A stretch of DNA of 64,000 nucleotides, from positions 186,001-250,000 of IMG/VR virus record IMGVR_UViG_3300027771_001853; one strand, given 5' to 3'. Source of the DNA: a virus. The position numbers and the translations under genes are program-made. Of the stretch, positions 45,561 to 54,140 are shown piece after piece. A model generated the notes under the pieces. That model had not been told where the DNA came from. It did not search any database and was given only the letters and a program-made list of their open reading frames with translations. The first letter of the stretch is position 1; each line of letters begins with the position of its first letter.

Positions 45561-46399
45561 TTTGCGTGTTCTTTTTTAATTTTTTTTAATGTCCTAACCA
45601 CCGTATCAATATCTACCTGTGGTGCCCCTGTTGGGTAATGACCGTGTTTCTTTTTATAGTGTTCTGCACCTACATTATAATTTAAGTGCCATTCTGGTGT
45701 GTGTGAGATTGTACTCTCTGTTATACAGTTCTCTATATCTTCTAGATATAACCAACTTTCCCAGATATCCGGAAACCACCAGAATTCTGGACAAAAACCA
45801 TTTTTATAGCATTGGTAGCTATGTTCCACATGCTCCCAAGCATTTTTAAATATTGGGTCAAACACCCCAACTTTATCGATAACATCTTTGTGGTAATAAC
45901 AAAAAGCTCCTACCGAATTAGGGTATAAAGCTATTTTTGTATCATCGTAATATAGGACTGTCTTTGGGTTTGGTTCGTTTAAATTATCTGTTTCTGCTCT
46001 TTCTTCTAGTGTAGAAAAACCCTTACTATCTTTTCTATTAGCAGGACCTTGTAGAGCGTAACTTAAATGTTTAATACCACTAGCTTCTGAAGCTTCTATA
46101 TATTTTTCAAACACAGAATCATCTTTTATCAATACGTCATCTTCCATTATAAAAATGTGTTCACACCCTTTTGATATTAAGTAATTTATAGCGTCACTTT
46201 TACTCTTGCCAACACACTCATTTACTTCGTGTTGTATTATATGGGCTTTTTTTGGGTACGATTCTGGGTTATATGGGGTACCATCATTAACTATGACAAA
46301 ATTTTCTATCCAGTCAGGTACTGTAATAGCACTCTGTAATATTCTATGTTCAGCTTTATATGTTACAAGTCCTAAACCTATTTTACTTTTGTTGTTCAT
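45557..46399 (-). CDS. GT2 glycosyltransferase
   Basis: I start at 46399 (MNNKSKIGLGLVTYK) since it lies close to the preceding stop; an in-frame ATG at 46432 exists. The protein is about 280 residues with a family 2 core: LGLVTYKAEHRILQSA, FVIVNDGTPYN, VGKSKSDAINYLISKG and IFIMEDDVLIKD, where EDD is the metal site. A later acidic and aromatic region (FDPIFKNAWEHVEHSYQCYK) would form the acceptor side. It is tightly packed in the cluster. Confidence 0.78.
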   Translation of the reverse strand: MNNKSKIGLGLVTYKAEHRILQSAITVPDWIENFVIVNDGTPYNPESYPKKAHIIQHEVNECVGKSKSDAINYLISKGCEHIFIMEDDVLIKDDSVFEKYIEASEASGIKHLSYALQGPANRKDSKGFSTLEERAETDNLNEPNPKTVLYYDDTKIALYPNSVGAFCYYHKDVIDKVGVFDPIFKNAWEHVEHSYQCYKNGFCPEFWWFPDIWESWLYLEDIENCITESTISHTPEWHLNYNVGAEHYKKKHGHYPTGAPQVDIDTVVRTLKKIKKEHAK

Positions 46400-47729
46400 T
46401 CTGCGTTTTTTTAATAAATCGTTTATAATCATAAGTCCCTAGTAACTGATTTACGTGACCTAAATCTGGATTGTCTCTTAACTCCTCATATTCATCTAAT
46501 AATCTACCACAAGATTCTTCAGAGTGTACATTAACATAACCATTTTTAATCAAACTTAACCCTATTAGGAACCCAGAAGCTGGATTTGTAACATCCGTAC
46601 CTATGTCCTGTATAGTTTTTAAAGCTCGTTTACTTAAAGCCATAATGTACCCTTGTGAACCAACAGTATTTGTTTTATAACCACCACCAAAATTATAAAA
46701 ACTACCTAATGAGTTTTTATTTATAACTAATTTTCCGTCTTTAGCTATTAAGTCGATACCGTTCGCGATTATACTATTATCTTTTACGTGAGTTCTTGAC
46801 GTGATGACCCCACAATTTGTTGTTTTAGTGTAAATTTTAACAAACTCGGTTATTACATCATTTAATGGTGCTGTTTCATTAAAAAACACATATAAATCAC
46901 ATTCCTCATCTTCAGGTCTATCCAACCAGACTACATTATTGTAAGTGCAATTGTCTACTACGCATTTTTTTAACTCTTCTTCCTCAAAGGCACTATTAAC
47001 AACAACACCAACTTTTACTTTATTATTTTTTATAGGTTTTATAGTGTTAAACTTTAAACCCCCTTCTTGTATTATCGGGAGTTTGGTAAAGTGTTTCCCA
47101 ACAAATTTAAATCTATTTCTGTGCCATTCATCATTTACCATACCCACTGACTTATGGGTAACCTTAACCTCAAAGTTTACACCCACTTTTACACCCGCTA
47201 ACCAATTAGACACACAAAAATCTATCTCATAAAAATGAAACCCCTTAAAATAGTCATCAAATTTCTTTTTTATTAAATCTCTATCAACTAAAAAGAATAA
47301 ACCATCTACCAATAAAGCGTCTAATACTTCATTTTTAAAAATTCCTGAATATTTTGACTGCCATGTCCGTCCTTCATGTGTATGCCAAACACTACCCATC
47401 ATTTTAGCCCAGTTGGTCCACCACATACCATTTTCTGGTAATTCCGTTGTTCCAGCTATACCTAATATCCCATAATCTGGATTATTATGTTTTAACTTTA
47501 ATAATTTCTTTGCCCACCCTTTAGTTTCTATTATTAAATCATCGTGACAAAAAACAATATTATTATTTTTTGCCTCTTTTAACCCTTTATTATATAATTC
47601 TGTTAAAGAATATTTCCCAGGGTTTTCATAAATGATAATTTCTATGTCCTTTAAACCTGATGTGGACTTTAGATGTTTGACGTATTCCTCGTCTCTTTGT
47701 TTTGTACTTACTACTACTGATAATCCCAT
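46383..47729 (-). CDS. Two-part glycosyltransferase (GT2-like N-terminus)
   Basis: A 448-residue protein. Residues about 1-225 form a GT-A domain of the type annotated as 'glycosyltransferase-like family': LSVVVSTKQRDEEYVKHL, VFCHDDLIIETKGW with the HDD metal site, a Trp-rich central part (MWWTNWAKMMGSVWHTHEGR) and HKSVG. The rest (KVKVGVVVNSAFEEEELKKC onwards) is a second Rossmann/GT-like half of unknown role. It sits 4 nt downstream of the dUTPase gene and overlaps the next GT gene by 17 nt. It marks the right end of the dense glycan cluster. Confidence 0.75.
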   Translation of the reverse strand: MGLSVVVSTKQRDEEYVKHLKSTSGLKDIEIIIYENPGKYSLTELYNKGLKEAKNNNIVFCHDDLIIETKGWAKKLLKLKHNNPDYGILGIAGTTELPENGMWWTNWAKMMGSVWHTHEGRTWQSKYSGIFKNEVLDALLVDGLFFLVDRDLIKKKFDDYFKGFHFYEIDFCVSNWLAGVKVGVNFEVKVTHKSVGMVNDEWHRNRFKFVGKHFTKLPIIQEGGLKFNTIKPIKNNKVKVGVVVNSAFEEEELKKCVVDNCTYNNVVWLDRPEDEECDLYVFFNETAPLNDVITEFVKIYTKTTNCGVITSRTHVKDNSIIANGIDLIAKDGKLVINKNSLGSFYNFGGGYKTNTVGSQGYIMALSKRALKTIQDIGTDVTNPASGFLIGLSLIKNGYVNVHSEESCGRLLDEYEELRDNPDLGHVNQLLGTYDYKRFIKKTQNEQQK

Positions 47730-47733
47730 AATT

Positions 47734-48348
47734 TTATTTTATTCCTGTACTACCAAAACCACCTTCGTCTCTGTTAGTACTTTCTAGTTTAGATACTTTT
47801 ATATATTTTGCCCAATTGGTGTTAAGAATGTTATTTAAAACTGCTTGAGCTACCCTATCTCCATCATTAATAGTAAAAGGGTCTTCACCTAAATTTATTA
47901 GGATAATTTTTATTTCACCTCTATAACTTCTATCAACAGTACCAGGTGTATTAAGAACTGTTATACCGTGTTTTAAAGCTAAACCACTTCTGGGTCTTAC
48001 TTGTAATTCATAATTCTCTGGTAATTCAAAGTAAAGGCCGGTAGGAATTAATTTCCTTTTACCTGGATGAATAACCATAGTATCGTTTGGTATTGATGCT
48101 CTTAAATCAAAACCACTATCGTCTTTATGTGCGTATTCTGGGTCTGGATTATTAGATGTGTTGACATACTTTACCTCCATCCTTGGAATGTCTTCATCAG
48201 TTATAAAAGAAGTGTTTTCTAGTTCTTCTAGGTCTATTCCTAGAATTTTTGGTAATTCCAATGGGGTTTCGTCTATTGAGTTACTGTTTGCGTACCTTTC
48301 TATTTGTGATAAAGTACTTTTCATTTTTTTATTAGTGTTATTATTCAT
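47734..48348 (-). CDS. dut: dUTPase
   Basis: A 204-residue dUTP pyrophosphatase with all five motifs of the trimeric family: DDSGFDLRA (77-84), RPRSGLALKHGI (118-129), NTPGTVDRSYRGEI (133-146), DRVAQAVL (164-171) and the C-terminal RDEGGFGSTG (193-202). It hydrolyses dUTP to dUMP, keeping uracil out of phage DNA and supplying dTMP precursor. An N-terminal extension of about 55 residues precedes the fold, beyond the usual 140-150-residue enzyme. Gaps of 4 and 6 nt place it inside the long minus-strand transcript. Confidence 0.95.
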   Translation of the reverse strand: MNNNTNKKMKSTLSQIERYANSNSIDETPLELPKILGIDLEELENTSFITDEDIPRMEVKYVNTSNNPDPEYAHKDDSGFDLRASIPNDTMVIHPGKRKLIPTGLYFELPENYELQVRPRSGLALKHGITVLNTPGTVDRSYRGEIKIILINLGEDPFTINDGDRVAQAVLNNILNTNWAKYIKVSKLESTNRDEGGFGSTGIK

Positions 48349-48354
48349 AGTACC

Positions 48355-49086
48355 TTATTTCAATAAATTTATTTTTAACATTAACCTCATGACCTCTAAA
48401 AGATTTTTTTCACACCTTTCTTTAATTTCTTTTTTTCTAAATAAATCCCCTTTTCCCCAATATAGTTTGTGTGCATCACTTCGTTCCCACTGAGAATCGT
48501 GATGGTCATCTGTTTTTATTCCCATAGCTGAACTTATAACACCTAAAGAGTACAACCCCCTACCGGAAGCAAAACCCCAAACATCTTTTGTGTCTATAGC
48601 TCTAATCTCCCAAGGTTTAGTTTCGTGATTAGGGAATATTTTTGGTGGTTTTAGACCATTGATAAGCATTCTTTTTGCTATACATGGAATAGTGAATGAT
48701 TTTATCTCATGTCCACATAATTTAAAACCTAAATTATCAACTTTTTCAACTATTCCTCTGAATTTAGTAATAATTTCTTTTTCGTCTAACGGATTTTCAC
48801 CTAAATCACACCAGGTCTCAACTTTTGGTGTGTTGTCAGTTTGTAGGAATGCTGCACTTACACATATAATTTTAGCAAATTCAGGTATTCCTGCAGCTCT
48901 TTTTACGAAAACTTCTTCTGACGATAATTTGTCATCCTCCGTAAACCATTTTCTAATGTAATGTATCACATTATTTTCCCAACTATCGTGTAATAGTGGG
49001 TATTTGTTTTCAAGTTCACTTAAACTAGAAGTTATTCCAGCTGTTTCAATGTGAAAAAATAGTAGTTTGTTTAAATTCTCTGACAT
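48355..49086 (-). CDS. DnaQ-like exonuclease fold with lost catalytic acids
   Basis: A 243-residue protein built like the PolB-associated 3'-5' exonuclease family (PF10108-like). FFHIETAG stands where the active family has F-D-I-E-T; GHEIKSFTIP stands for GHNxxxFDIP; and RCEKNLLEV stands for Y-C-x-x-D-V. Thus Asp to His12, Asp to Thr132 and Asp to Asn228 have changed while Glu14 remains. The metal site is broken, so exonuclease activity is unlikely. The protein may bind nucleic acid or regulate another enzyme. A Bacteroidota-like promoter lies at 49113-49144. Assignment to the family is fairly clear; the loss of function is inferred. Confidence 0.65.
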   Translation of the reverse strand: MSENLNKLLFFHIETAGITSSLSELENKYPLLHDSWENNVIHYIRKWFTEDDKLSSEEVFVKRAAGIPEFAKIICVSAAFLQTDNTPKVETWCDLGENPLDEKEIITKFRGIVEKVDNLGFKLCGHEIKSFTIPCIAKRMLINGLKPPKIFPNHETKPWEIRAIDTKDVWGFASGRGLYSLGVISSAMGIKTDDHHDSQWERSDAHKLYWGKGDLFRKKEIKERCEKNLLEVMRLMLKINLLK

Positions 49087-49112
49087 AGTGTTTTAGGTTT
49101 ATTGGTTCTTTA

Positions 49113-49144
49113 TAAAACTAACAAATCTTAACAGTAAAATCAAA
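49113..49144 (-). promoter_or_regulatory. Putative Bacteroidota-type promoter
   Basis: On the minus strand TTTG (49141-49144) and TAGTTTTA (49113-49120) are 20 nt apart. This matches the TTTG-N19/21-TAnnTTTG layout of Bacteroidota primary-sigma promoters except for the final G. It lies in the 63-nt spacer before the exonuclease-like gene, which starts at 49086. Found by eye and untested. Confidence 0.35.
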
Positions 49145-49149
49145 CAATA

Positions 49150-49392
49150 TTACCCTAATTTTTGATTGTAGTAGTTAGGTGTTAGTTGTGGGTGAAGAAT
49201 ATCTTCATATGGTGCTTTGATGACAGATATAACTTCTGAGTCTCTAGTGTCTTCTGAAAGATAATGAGATAACCTTTTATTAGCCTCAAAAACCGATTCT
49301 GATTCCACGATATATTTAAATTTTTTAACTTTGGGTTTTCCTTCACTGTCGATTACCCCTGTCTCGAATGCTACGATTGCTTGATAGTACAT
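49150..49392 (-). CDS. Small DUF4494-like protein
   Basis: An 80-residue protein whose start (YYQAIVAFETG), middle (KKFKYIVESESVFEANKRL) and end resemble the DUF4494 family, small alpha/beta proteins found mostly in Bacteroidota and their phages. No catalytic residues stand out. It sits between the GT-B gene (19 nt) and the exonuclease-like gene (63 nt). It gives mild support for a Bacteroidota host. The family call is tentative. Confidence 0.55.
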   Translation of the reverse strand: MYYQAIVAFETGVIDSEGKPKVKKFKYIVESESVFEANKRLSHYLSEDTRDSEVISVIKAPYEDILHPQLTPNYYNQKLG

Positions 49393-49410
49393 ATTTTTAG
49401 TTTTTAGTTT

Positions 49411-50643
49411 TTATTGTTTATTTTTTTTATCTACGAGCATTTTATAATACTCCGCTCTATTTTTAGTAACCACATCTATATGGTACTTTTGTACCGATTC
49501 GTATAGTCTTTCCCCCAAATCCTCCCTTAAAGAAGGGTTAAGTAGTAAAGTTTTTATGTGTTTATCCCACATTTTGTGGTTTTTATGTGTGTCAACTAAT
49601 AAAGCGTTACCTTCATTATTAAATCCTCCACCGTGGTTAGCGGCACTTATTAAATCTATCTGGTATGGACCATAATTCTGAGCAATTAATGCTTTCTTAT
49701 GGAACCCAGCTTCAATAACTTTTAATTGGGATTTAACCCTATTAAATGTATGCTCTTTAATCGGAGCAAGACTTATATCGAATTTATTATAGTTAGAAGC
49801 GTATGTGGTAATAGGTTTAGTCCACACCCTTCTATAAGGCATATCAACCTCATTAGCGTATTCTTCCTCAACAAATTTTAATAAGTGTTTATGGTATTCT
49901 GGTGAAACAGTACTGAACTTGTTAGTGAAAATTTCTTCATATTTGTACCATATAGATTCATGTGGTTCAATTGGTCTTTGTTTTTGTTCACCAGTTGCCT
50001 GGTCTATAAAAGTTATACTCCCTCTAGTGTCAAAACCACACAATACAAATTGTAATTTATCCATATGTGGTTGTAATTTTCCCACAACACCGGATAGTAT
50101 TCTTAAATCTTCCATATGCGATGAACCACCTAACCAACCCACCCTTAACCTATCAGAATCTGGTGTGTCAATTTTGAATTGGTTTTCTTTGGGGTCAACA
50201 GCATTAGGGAAAACCTCCACTGATGGGTTTAGTTTCCTTATTTCGTCAGCGAAGATTGGTGTTGTTGTATTAACATGTTCAGCTAATTTTAAATTTTCTA
50301 CAATTAATTTATCTAAATTATTTTGTTTTACCATCATATGAGCTGGATGGTCTATTGTAGGTAACCAATAATCGTCCAAATCCATAATACTGACTATCCC
50401 TAACTTTTTTAACCTAGGAGCGACTTTTTTAGATAAGTCGTAATTAGGTGATAATGTTCTGTGATAATGAATGATATCGTATTTTTTTAAGTATTCATCA
50501 TTTTCTAATTGTGGTTCGTAGTCAATGTCAACCCAAAAATCTTCTGGATATAAATTTTGTAAGGCTAGATGTGGGTCAACACTTCTAAATTTGGAGACTC
50601 CCGTTCTATCACTTGGTATTACTAGTACTTTAATTTGGCTCAT
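49411..50643 (-). CDS. GT-B glycosyltransferase, first gene after capsid terminator
   Basis: I use the ATG at 50643 (MSQIKVLVIPSDR). The in-frame ATG at 50808 would run the gene back through the terminator and the 3' end of the capsid gene. It encodes 410 residues. The N-terminal half has VLVIPSDRTGVSKFRSVDPH and YDIIHYHRTLSPNYDL. The C-terminal half has RVGWLGGSSHMEDLRIL, DISLAPIKEHTFNRVKSQ, and LKVIEAGFHKKALIAQNYG, with the E-x-G region that binds donor in GT4-like enzymes. It is preceded by a host-type promoter-like sequence and begins the long transcript leading to the glycan genes. Confidence 0.78.
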   Translation of the reverse strand: MSQIKVLVIPSDRTGVSKFRSVDPHLALQNLYPEDFWVDIDYEPQLENDEYLKKYDIIHYHRTLSPNYDLSKKVAPRLKKLGIVSIMDLDDYWLPTIDHPAHMMVKQNNLDKLIVENLKLAEHVNTTTPIFADEIRKLNPSVEVFPNAVDPKENQFKIDTPDSDRLRVGWLGGSSHMEDLRILSGVVGKLQPHMDKLQFVLCGFDTRGSITFIDQATGEQKQRPIEPHESIWYKYEEIFTNKFSTVSPEYHKHLLKFVEEEYANEVDMPYRRVWTKPITTYASNYNKFDISLAPIKEHTFNRVKSQLKVIEAGFHKKALIAQNYGPYQIDLISAANHGGGFNNEGNALLVDTHKNHKMWDKHIKTLLLNPSLREDLGERLYESVQKYHIDVVTKNRAEYYKMLVDKKNKQ

Positions 50644-50659
50644 ATTTCTTTTATTTGAA

Positions 50660-50691
50660 CAAAAAGTAATGAAAATAATTGGTATGTCAAA
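50660..50691 (-). promoter_or_regulatory. Putative Bacteroidota-type promoter
   Basis: On the minus strand TTTG (50688-50691, within TTTGACA) is followed after 19 nt by TACTTTTTG (50660-50668). This is close to the Bacteroidota primary-sigma consensus TTTG-N19/21-TAnnTTTG. It lies between the capsid terminator and the GT-B gene, where a new transcript would have to start. The leader would be short (start codon at 50643). Found by eye; untested. Confidence 0.5.
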
Positions 50692-50702
50692 CTTGTGGGC
50701 AT

Positions 50703-50731
50703 AAAAAAAAGCCCCAGAAGGGGCTTTTTTT
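50703..50731. terminator. Strong bidirectional-type intrinsic terminator
   Basis: GCCCC (50711-50715) pairs with GGGGC (50720-50724) around an AGAA loop. It is flanked by eight A on the left and seven T on the right, so either strand yields a hairpin followed by a U run. It lies 22 nt beyond the stop of the capsid gene and 60 nt before the GT-B gene. It therefore ends the highly expressed head transcript. Confidence 0.85.
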
Positions 50732-50752
50732 ATTAATATATAAAACTTAAGA

Positions 50753-52591
50753 CTATCTAAGTTCTCTAATGTCAAACGTTCTAACACCGTCAATTGTAAT
50801 AGCTCCATAGAATCTATTGTTAACCACCTTTTTAGCGTATCTAGTCATGATACCCTTGATTGGTGCAAAGTTAAATGGATTATACATTGTTGGTGTAAGT
50901 TGTAATGGTACATAAGGAGCGTAAATATATCCTGTGTCTAATAAAGATGTTCCTTTATGTCCAATTAACACTTTGTTAGCTGGGAAGTAAGGGTCTCTAT
51001 ATACAGTATATCTACCTGATAATGTTCCAATCTTCTCAATACCCATATTGTACTGGTCTTGGTCTGGAGCTGCGTTTGAAGCGTGGAAGTATTCTAAGTC
51101 ATCAAATATTGCAGAACATTCAGATGAACAAACAATCCAGTTAGCACCACCTCTCAACGTAGATTTGTGAATCTGTGCTGAAATTTGGTTAATAGCAGTA
51201 ATCAGAGTTTGATTCCAGTCTTTTTGAGTATAAGGAGCTTGTCCCGCTTGGAAACGTTTCCATCCGTTGTAATCCCATCTTAATGTCCAAGATGCTGCCG
51301 CTCTTAAATCTTTAAGAATCTCACGGTCTATCTCAGCCGCAACTTCTTCAGATAATAGAGCTGTTAATTCAGCTTCTGCATCAATGTTATGGAACGCACT
51401 AACGTCTTGTGCAAGTTCTGGAGACCAAGTAGCTCTTAATTTTCTTTCTGTTACCGAAACAGTTACAGAGTCTAAATCAAATGAAACTTCACCTAATTCA
51501 TCTTCAAATTCAAGGTCTTGGTAAATTCTGTACTCAGCAGTAAAGTTAGTAGTTGCTAGTGTTGCGTTAACATTAGCTCCAACGTAACCATCTACAGACT
51601 CACATGTAATACATGCTGGACATGATAAGTCTAATTCAACGTAAAGGTAACCTTCACCATCACAAACGTTGTCATAAGTAGAATCTTTTCCTGGCCAGTA
51701 AGAAGTACCTTGTCCTGGAATATTATCTACAATACCTTTTCCGTATTTCTGAGTTACTAATCTAAAAGGTACATACCCTTGAGCTGCAACTACCTGAGTA
51801 GTACTACCAGTTGGACAACAAGTTACAGGATTTGTCGCTTTGAATTTCAAAGAAGACAAGAACTCTTCAGTATCCATCTCGTTACCATTAGGTCCAACTA
51901 ATTTACCTTGTCCTAAGTTATTAAATCCACCTACTCTAACAAGTAAGCTTCTAAGTCCACCATTAAGACAGTCGTAACTATTATATGTCCCACTAGTAGT
52001 TGAACCAGTAAGAGTTTCGTAGATAGTGGATGGAGTCATTGTTCCACCAGTAGTGTTCCACGTTACAAATTGAGCTGTACGTGACACACCTGAATATCTA
52101 CCTTTCGAAATATCGAATAAACCTCTACCATCTTCATAGTATTGGTCATATAAGTTTACAGTGTCGTAAGTTTGTTGATTTGCGTTAGTTGCACCTGGCA
52201 TTCCTTTTGGTTCGAAATGATTCCAAGTGTTATCTGCAGCACCTCCCCAACGTCTGTCGGAGATTTTTGGTACGAAGTAGAACAATTTACCAATTGGTAA
52301 GTTCAAAGCTTGTACCGATACAATGTCGTTAGCTAGTAATTTAGAAAATACTCTTCTAATTATTGGGAAAACAACTGTTTCAAATGAACCTGAGGCATCA
52401 GCTTGTGTTGCCTCGTTGATTAAATGCGTCGCTTGGTTTTCATATAACTGAGCGATGTTTTCTCTTGTATGACCTTTAAGTCCATCCAAGAAACCAAGTT
52501 TGTTCCATTTTTCAATAGTGTCTTCTCTAATAACTTTAAGATGTTTCAATCCGATATTACCTACTAATCCTGATTCTAATAAAGCACCCAT
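50753..52591 (-). CDS. 23: Major capsid protein, gp23-like
   Basis: A 612-residue T4 gp23-type capsid protein. The N-terminal propeptide has a cleavage-like site I-N-E (58-60) followed by Ala61, fitting the (I/L)-x-E rule of the gp21 protease. The conserved HK97-fold core includes ERKLRATWSPELAQDVSAFH and DAEAELTALLSEEVAAEIDR at about 382-426. T4 gp23 has 521 residues, so this one is larger. The extra length sits mainly around 185-345, with a Cys-rich patch (Cys258, 259, 310, 324, 327, 330). Upstream genes encode scaffold and protease, and a strong terminator follows. Head shell formation is the clear role. Confidence 0.93.
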   Translation of the reverse strand: MGALLESGLVGNIGLKHLKVIREDTIEKWNKLGFLDGLKGHTRENIAQLYENQATHLINEATQADASGSFETVVFPIIRRVFSKLLANDIVSVQALNLPIGKLFYFVPKISDRRWGGAADNTWNHFEPKGMPGATNANQQTYDTVNLYDQYYEDGRGLFDISKGRYSGVSRTAQFVTWNTTGGTMTPSTIYETLTGSTTSGTYNSYDCLNGGLRSLLVRVGGFNNLGQGKLVGPNGNEMDTEEFLSSLKFKATNPVTCCPTGSTTQVVAAQGYVPFRLVTQKYGKGIVDNIPGQGTSYWPGKDSTYDNVCDGEGYLYVELDLSCPACITCESVDGYVGANVNATLATTNFTAEYRIYQDLEFEDELGEVSFDLDSVTVSVTERKLRATWSPELAQDVSAFHNIDAEAELTALLSEEVAAEIDREILKDLRAAASWTLRWDYNGWKRFQAGQAPYTQKDWNQTLITAINQISAQIHKSTLRGGANWIVCSSECSAIFDDLEYFHASNAAPDQDQYNMGIEKIGTLSGRYTVYRDPYFPANKVLIGHKGTSLLDTGYIYAPYVPLQLTPTMYNPFNFAPIKGIMTRYAKKVVNNRFYGAITIDGVRTFDIRELR

Positions 52592-52619
52592 AATTTTTAA
52601 TTTTTTTTATTTTTGGTTA

Positions 52620-54101
52620 TTATTTTATTTTACTCATGATATCTAAACTTCTTGCGATTTGTGGGTCAACATACGTTCTTGATTCTCTCAATTTCGATGC
52701 TCCCGTCGCAGGAGATTTATTTATCTTTTTTTGTACACTTTCACTAAGTTGTACAGTCTTTTTGCTATTTTTACTCTCGTAAGATTCTGTTACAACACTT
52801 TTAGTACTAGAAGAAAGTTGTTTCTTCACGTTCTTATATAGTGCTTTAGATTCTTTAAGAGATTCAACTGAGTCAAACCTTCTAAGAATGTTAATTTTCT
52901 CAGACTTGTTAGTTGTGTGTTCTGTAAACAATTTCGTAGCGTAAGCTAAGTTAGAATTGAATACAGCGACTTCATTTAACTTGTCTCTAAACATTTTAAG
53001 AGCTTTTTTATATTCTCCATTTTTGTTTTTAAGAATACCAACTTCCCCTTTTAGATTATCGATAGTTTCAGTAAGAATTTTAGTGTCGTCCATTCTTTTT
53101 CTTTCGTTTATAAAACGAGTTCTTATAGAACGTTTAGACTCATTCATATTGATTCCGGCTTTTTCTCTTGCAGCTTTATTGAACTTGTTAGTTCTATTAC
53201 CTGCATGAACTTTTTGACTTAGGTTGTTTCCACGATACATTTCTTGAAAATCTGCTTCCCCTTCTTCTTTGGCTGTTTCTCTAGTCTTTCCCCCTCGGCC
53301 ATAACGACCTTTCTTTTTACGGTCTCCCGTTGGGATATCACCTTTCTTACCACCATAGTTTTCTTCCATATCAGTTTCCATGTCCACTTCATCCATGTCC
53401 ATGTCCATATCAACTTCATACGTTGGTTCTTGCGTTTCTTCCATATCGTCATGACGTTCAGAATCATAATGTGCATCCTTTTCTAACTTCTCAATTTGTG
53501 AGTAGTCATCTTCAGCTGCATCACCAAAATAATTTCCATCATCTTCTTCCAAGTCTTCCGCTTCAACATCAACGTCGTCCTCGTCTTCATCTTCTTCGTT
53601 CATATCGACATCATCTTTTTTAGATTCGTCTAACTCTATTCGGTACTCCTCTCCAGTACCCTCATCTTCTATGCTGATTACATCATCGTCCTGTTTTACG
53701 ATTACGCCATCTTCAGCACCCATAGCTTTAAAGACTTTTAGTACATCTTCATCCGATGCTTGTGTTAAGTCTAGTGGTTCAAACTCGTCATCGCCTTCAG
53801 GTGATGGGATATCGTCAACATCAATTTCGTCCGCCATAGCTAAAACGTCCTCCATTTCTGTGTCTCCTCCCTCATCGTCCATGTCCATGACATCTTCGTC
53901 ATCATCGACCATAGCTTCGAGTTCTTGTTCTTTTATTACTTTTTTTGTTTTTAAACCATTGTTGGATAATGATTCTTTTACCAGTTCTTCAATTTCTTCC
54001 TTCATGGTAGAAGCAAGTATTTCTTTTGCATTGGATTTAACAGTTTCTTCAATCTGTTGGGCTTCAATCAGAGCCGATTCAAGTAAGGATTTATTACTCA
54101 T
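52620..54101 (-). CDS. 22: Prohead scaffold core protein, gp22-like
   Basis: A 493-residue, very acidic, helix-rich protein placed between the protease and capsid genes as gp22 is in T4. The N-terminus is helical (SLLESALIEAQQIEETVKSN). A long Asp/Glu/Met region (about 60-270) contains DMDMDMDEVDMETDMEENYG. The C-terminal half is basic and coiled (IRTRFINERKRMDDTKILTE). Scaffold proteins of T4-like phages are acidic, helical and degraded by gp21. Similarity is by position and composition, since this class evolves fast. T4 gp22 is shorter (269 residues). The gap to the capsid gene is 28 nt. Confidence 0.7.
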   Translation of the reverse strand: MSNKSLLESALIEAQQIEETVKSNAKEILASTMKEEIEELVKESLSNNGLKTKKVIKEQELEAMVDDDEDVMDMDDEGGDTEMEDVLAMADEIDVDDIPSPEGDDEFEPLDLTQASDEDVLKVFKAMGAEDGVIVKQDDDVISIEDEGTGEEYRIELDESKKDDVDMNEEDEDEDDVDVEAEDLEEDDGNYFGDAAEDDYSQIEKLEKDAHYDSERHDDMEETQEPTYEVDMDMDMDEVDMETDMEENYGGKKGDIPTGDRKKKGRYGRGGKTRETAKEEGEADFQEMYRGNNLSQKVHAGNRTNKFNKAAREKAGINMNESKRSIRTRFINERKRMDDTKILTETIDNLKGEVGILKNKNGEYKKALKMFRDKLNEVAVFNSNLAYATKLFTEHTTNKSEKINILRRFDSVESLKESKALYKNVKKQLSSSTKSVVTESYESKNSKKTVQLSESVQKKINKSPATGASKLRESRTYVDPQIARSLDIMSKIK

Positions 54102-54140
54102 AAATTATCTTATATATTTTTATTATAGTTTTATTCATAC

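Noticed and set aside
50644-50808. Longer N-terminus of the GT-B gene starting at 50808
   Set aside because: The extra 55 codons would span the capsid terminator and overlap the capsid gene, and they do not resemble the transferase fold.
53219-53486. Overlapping frames inside the scaffold gene (Trp- and Met-rich or His-rich)
   Set aside because: They arise from the Asp/Met-rich low-complexity coding of the main frame and have no supporting features.
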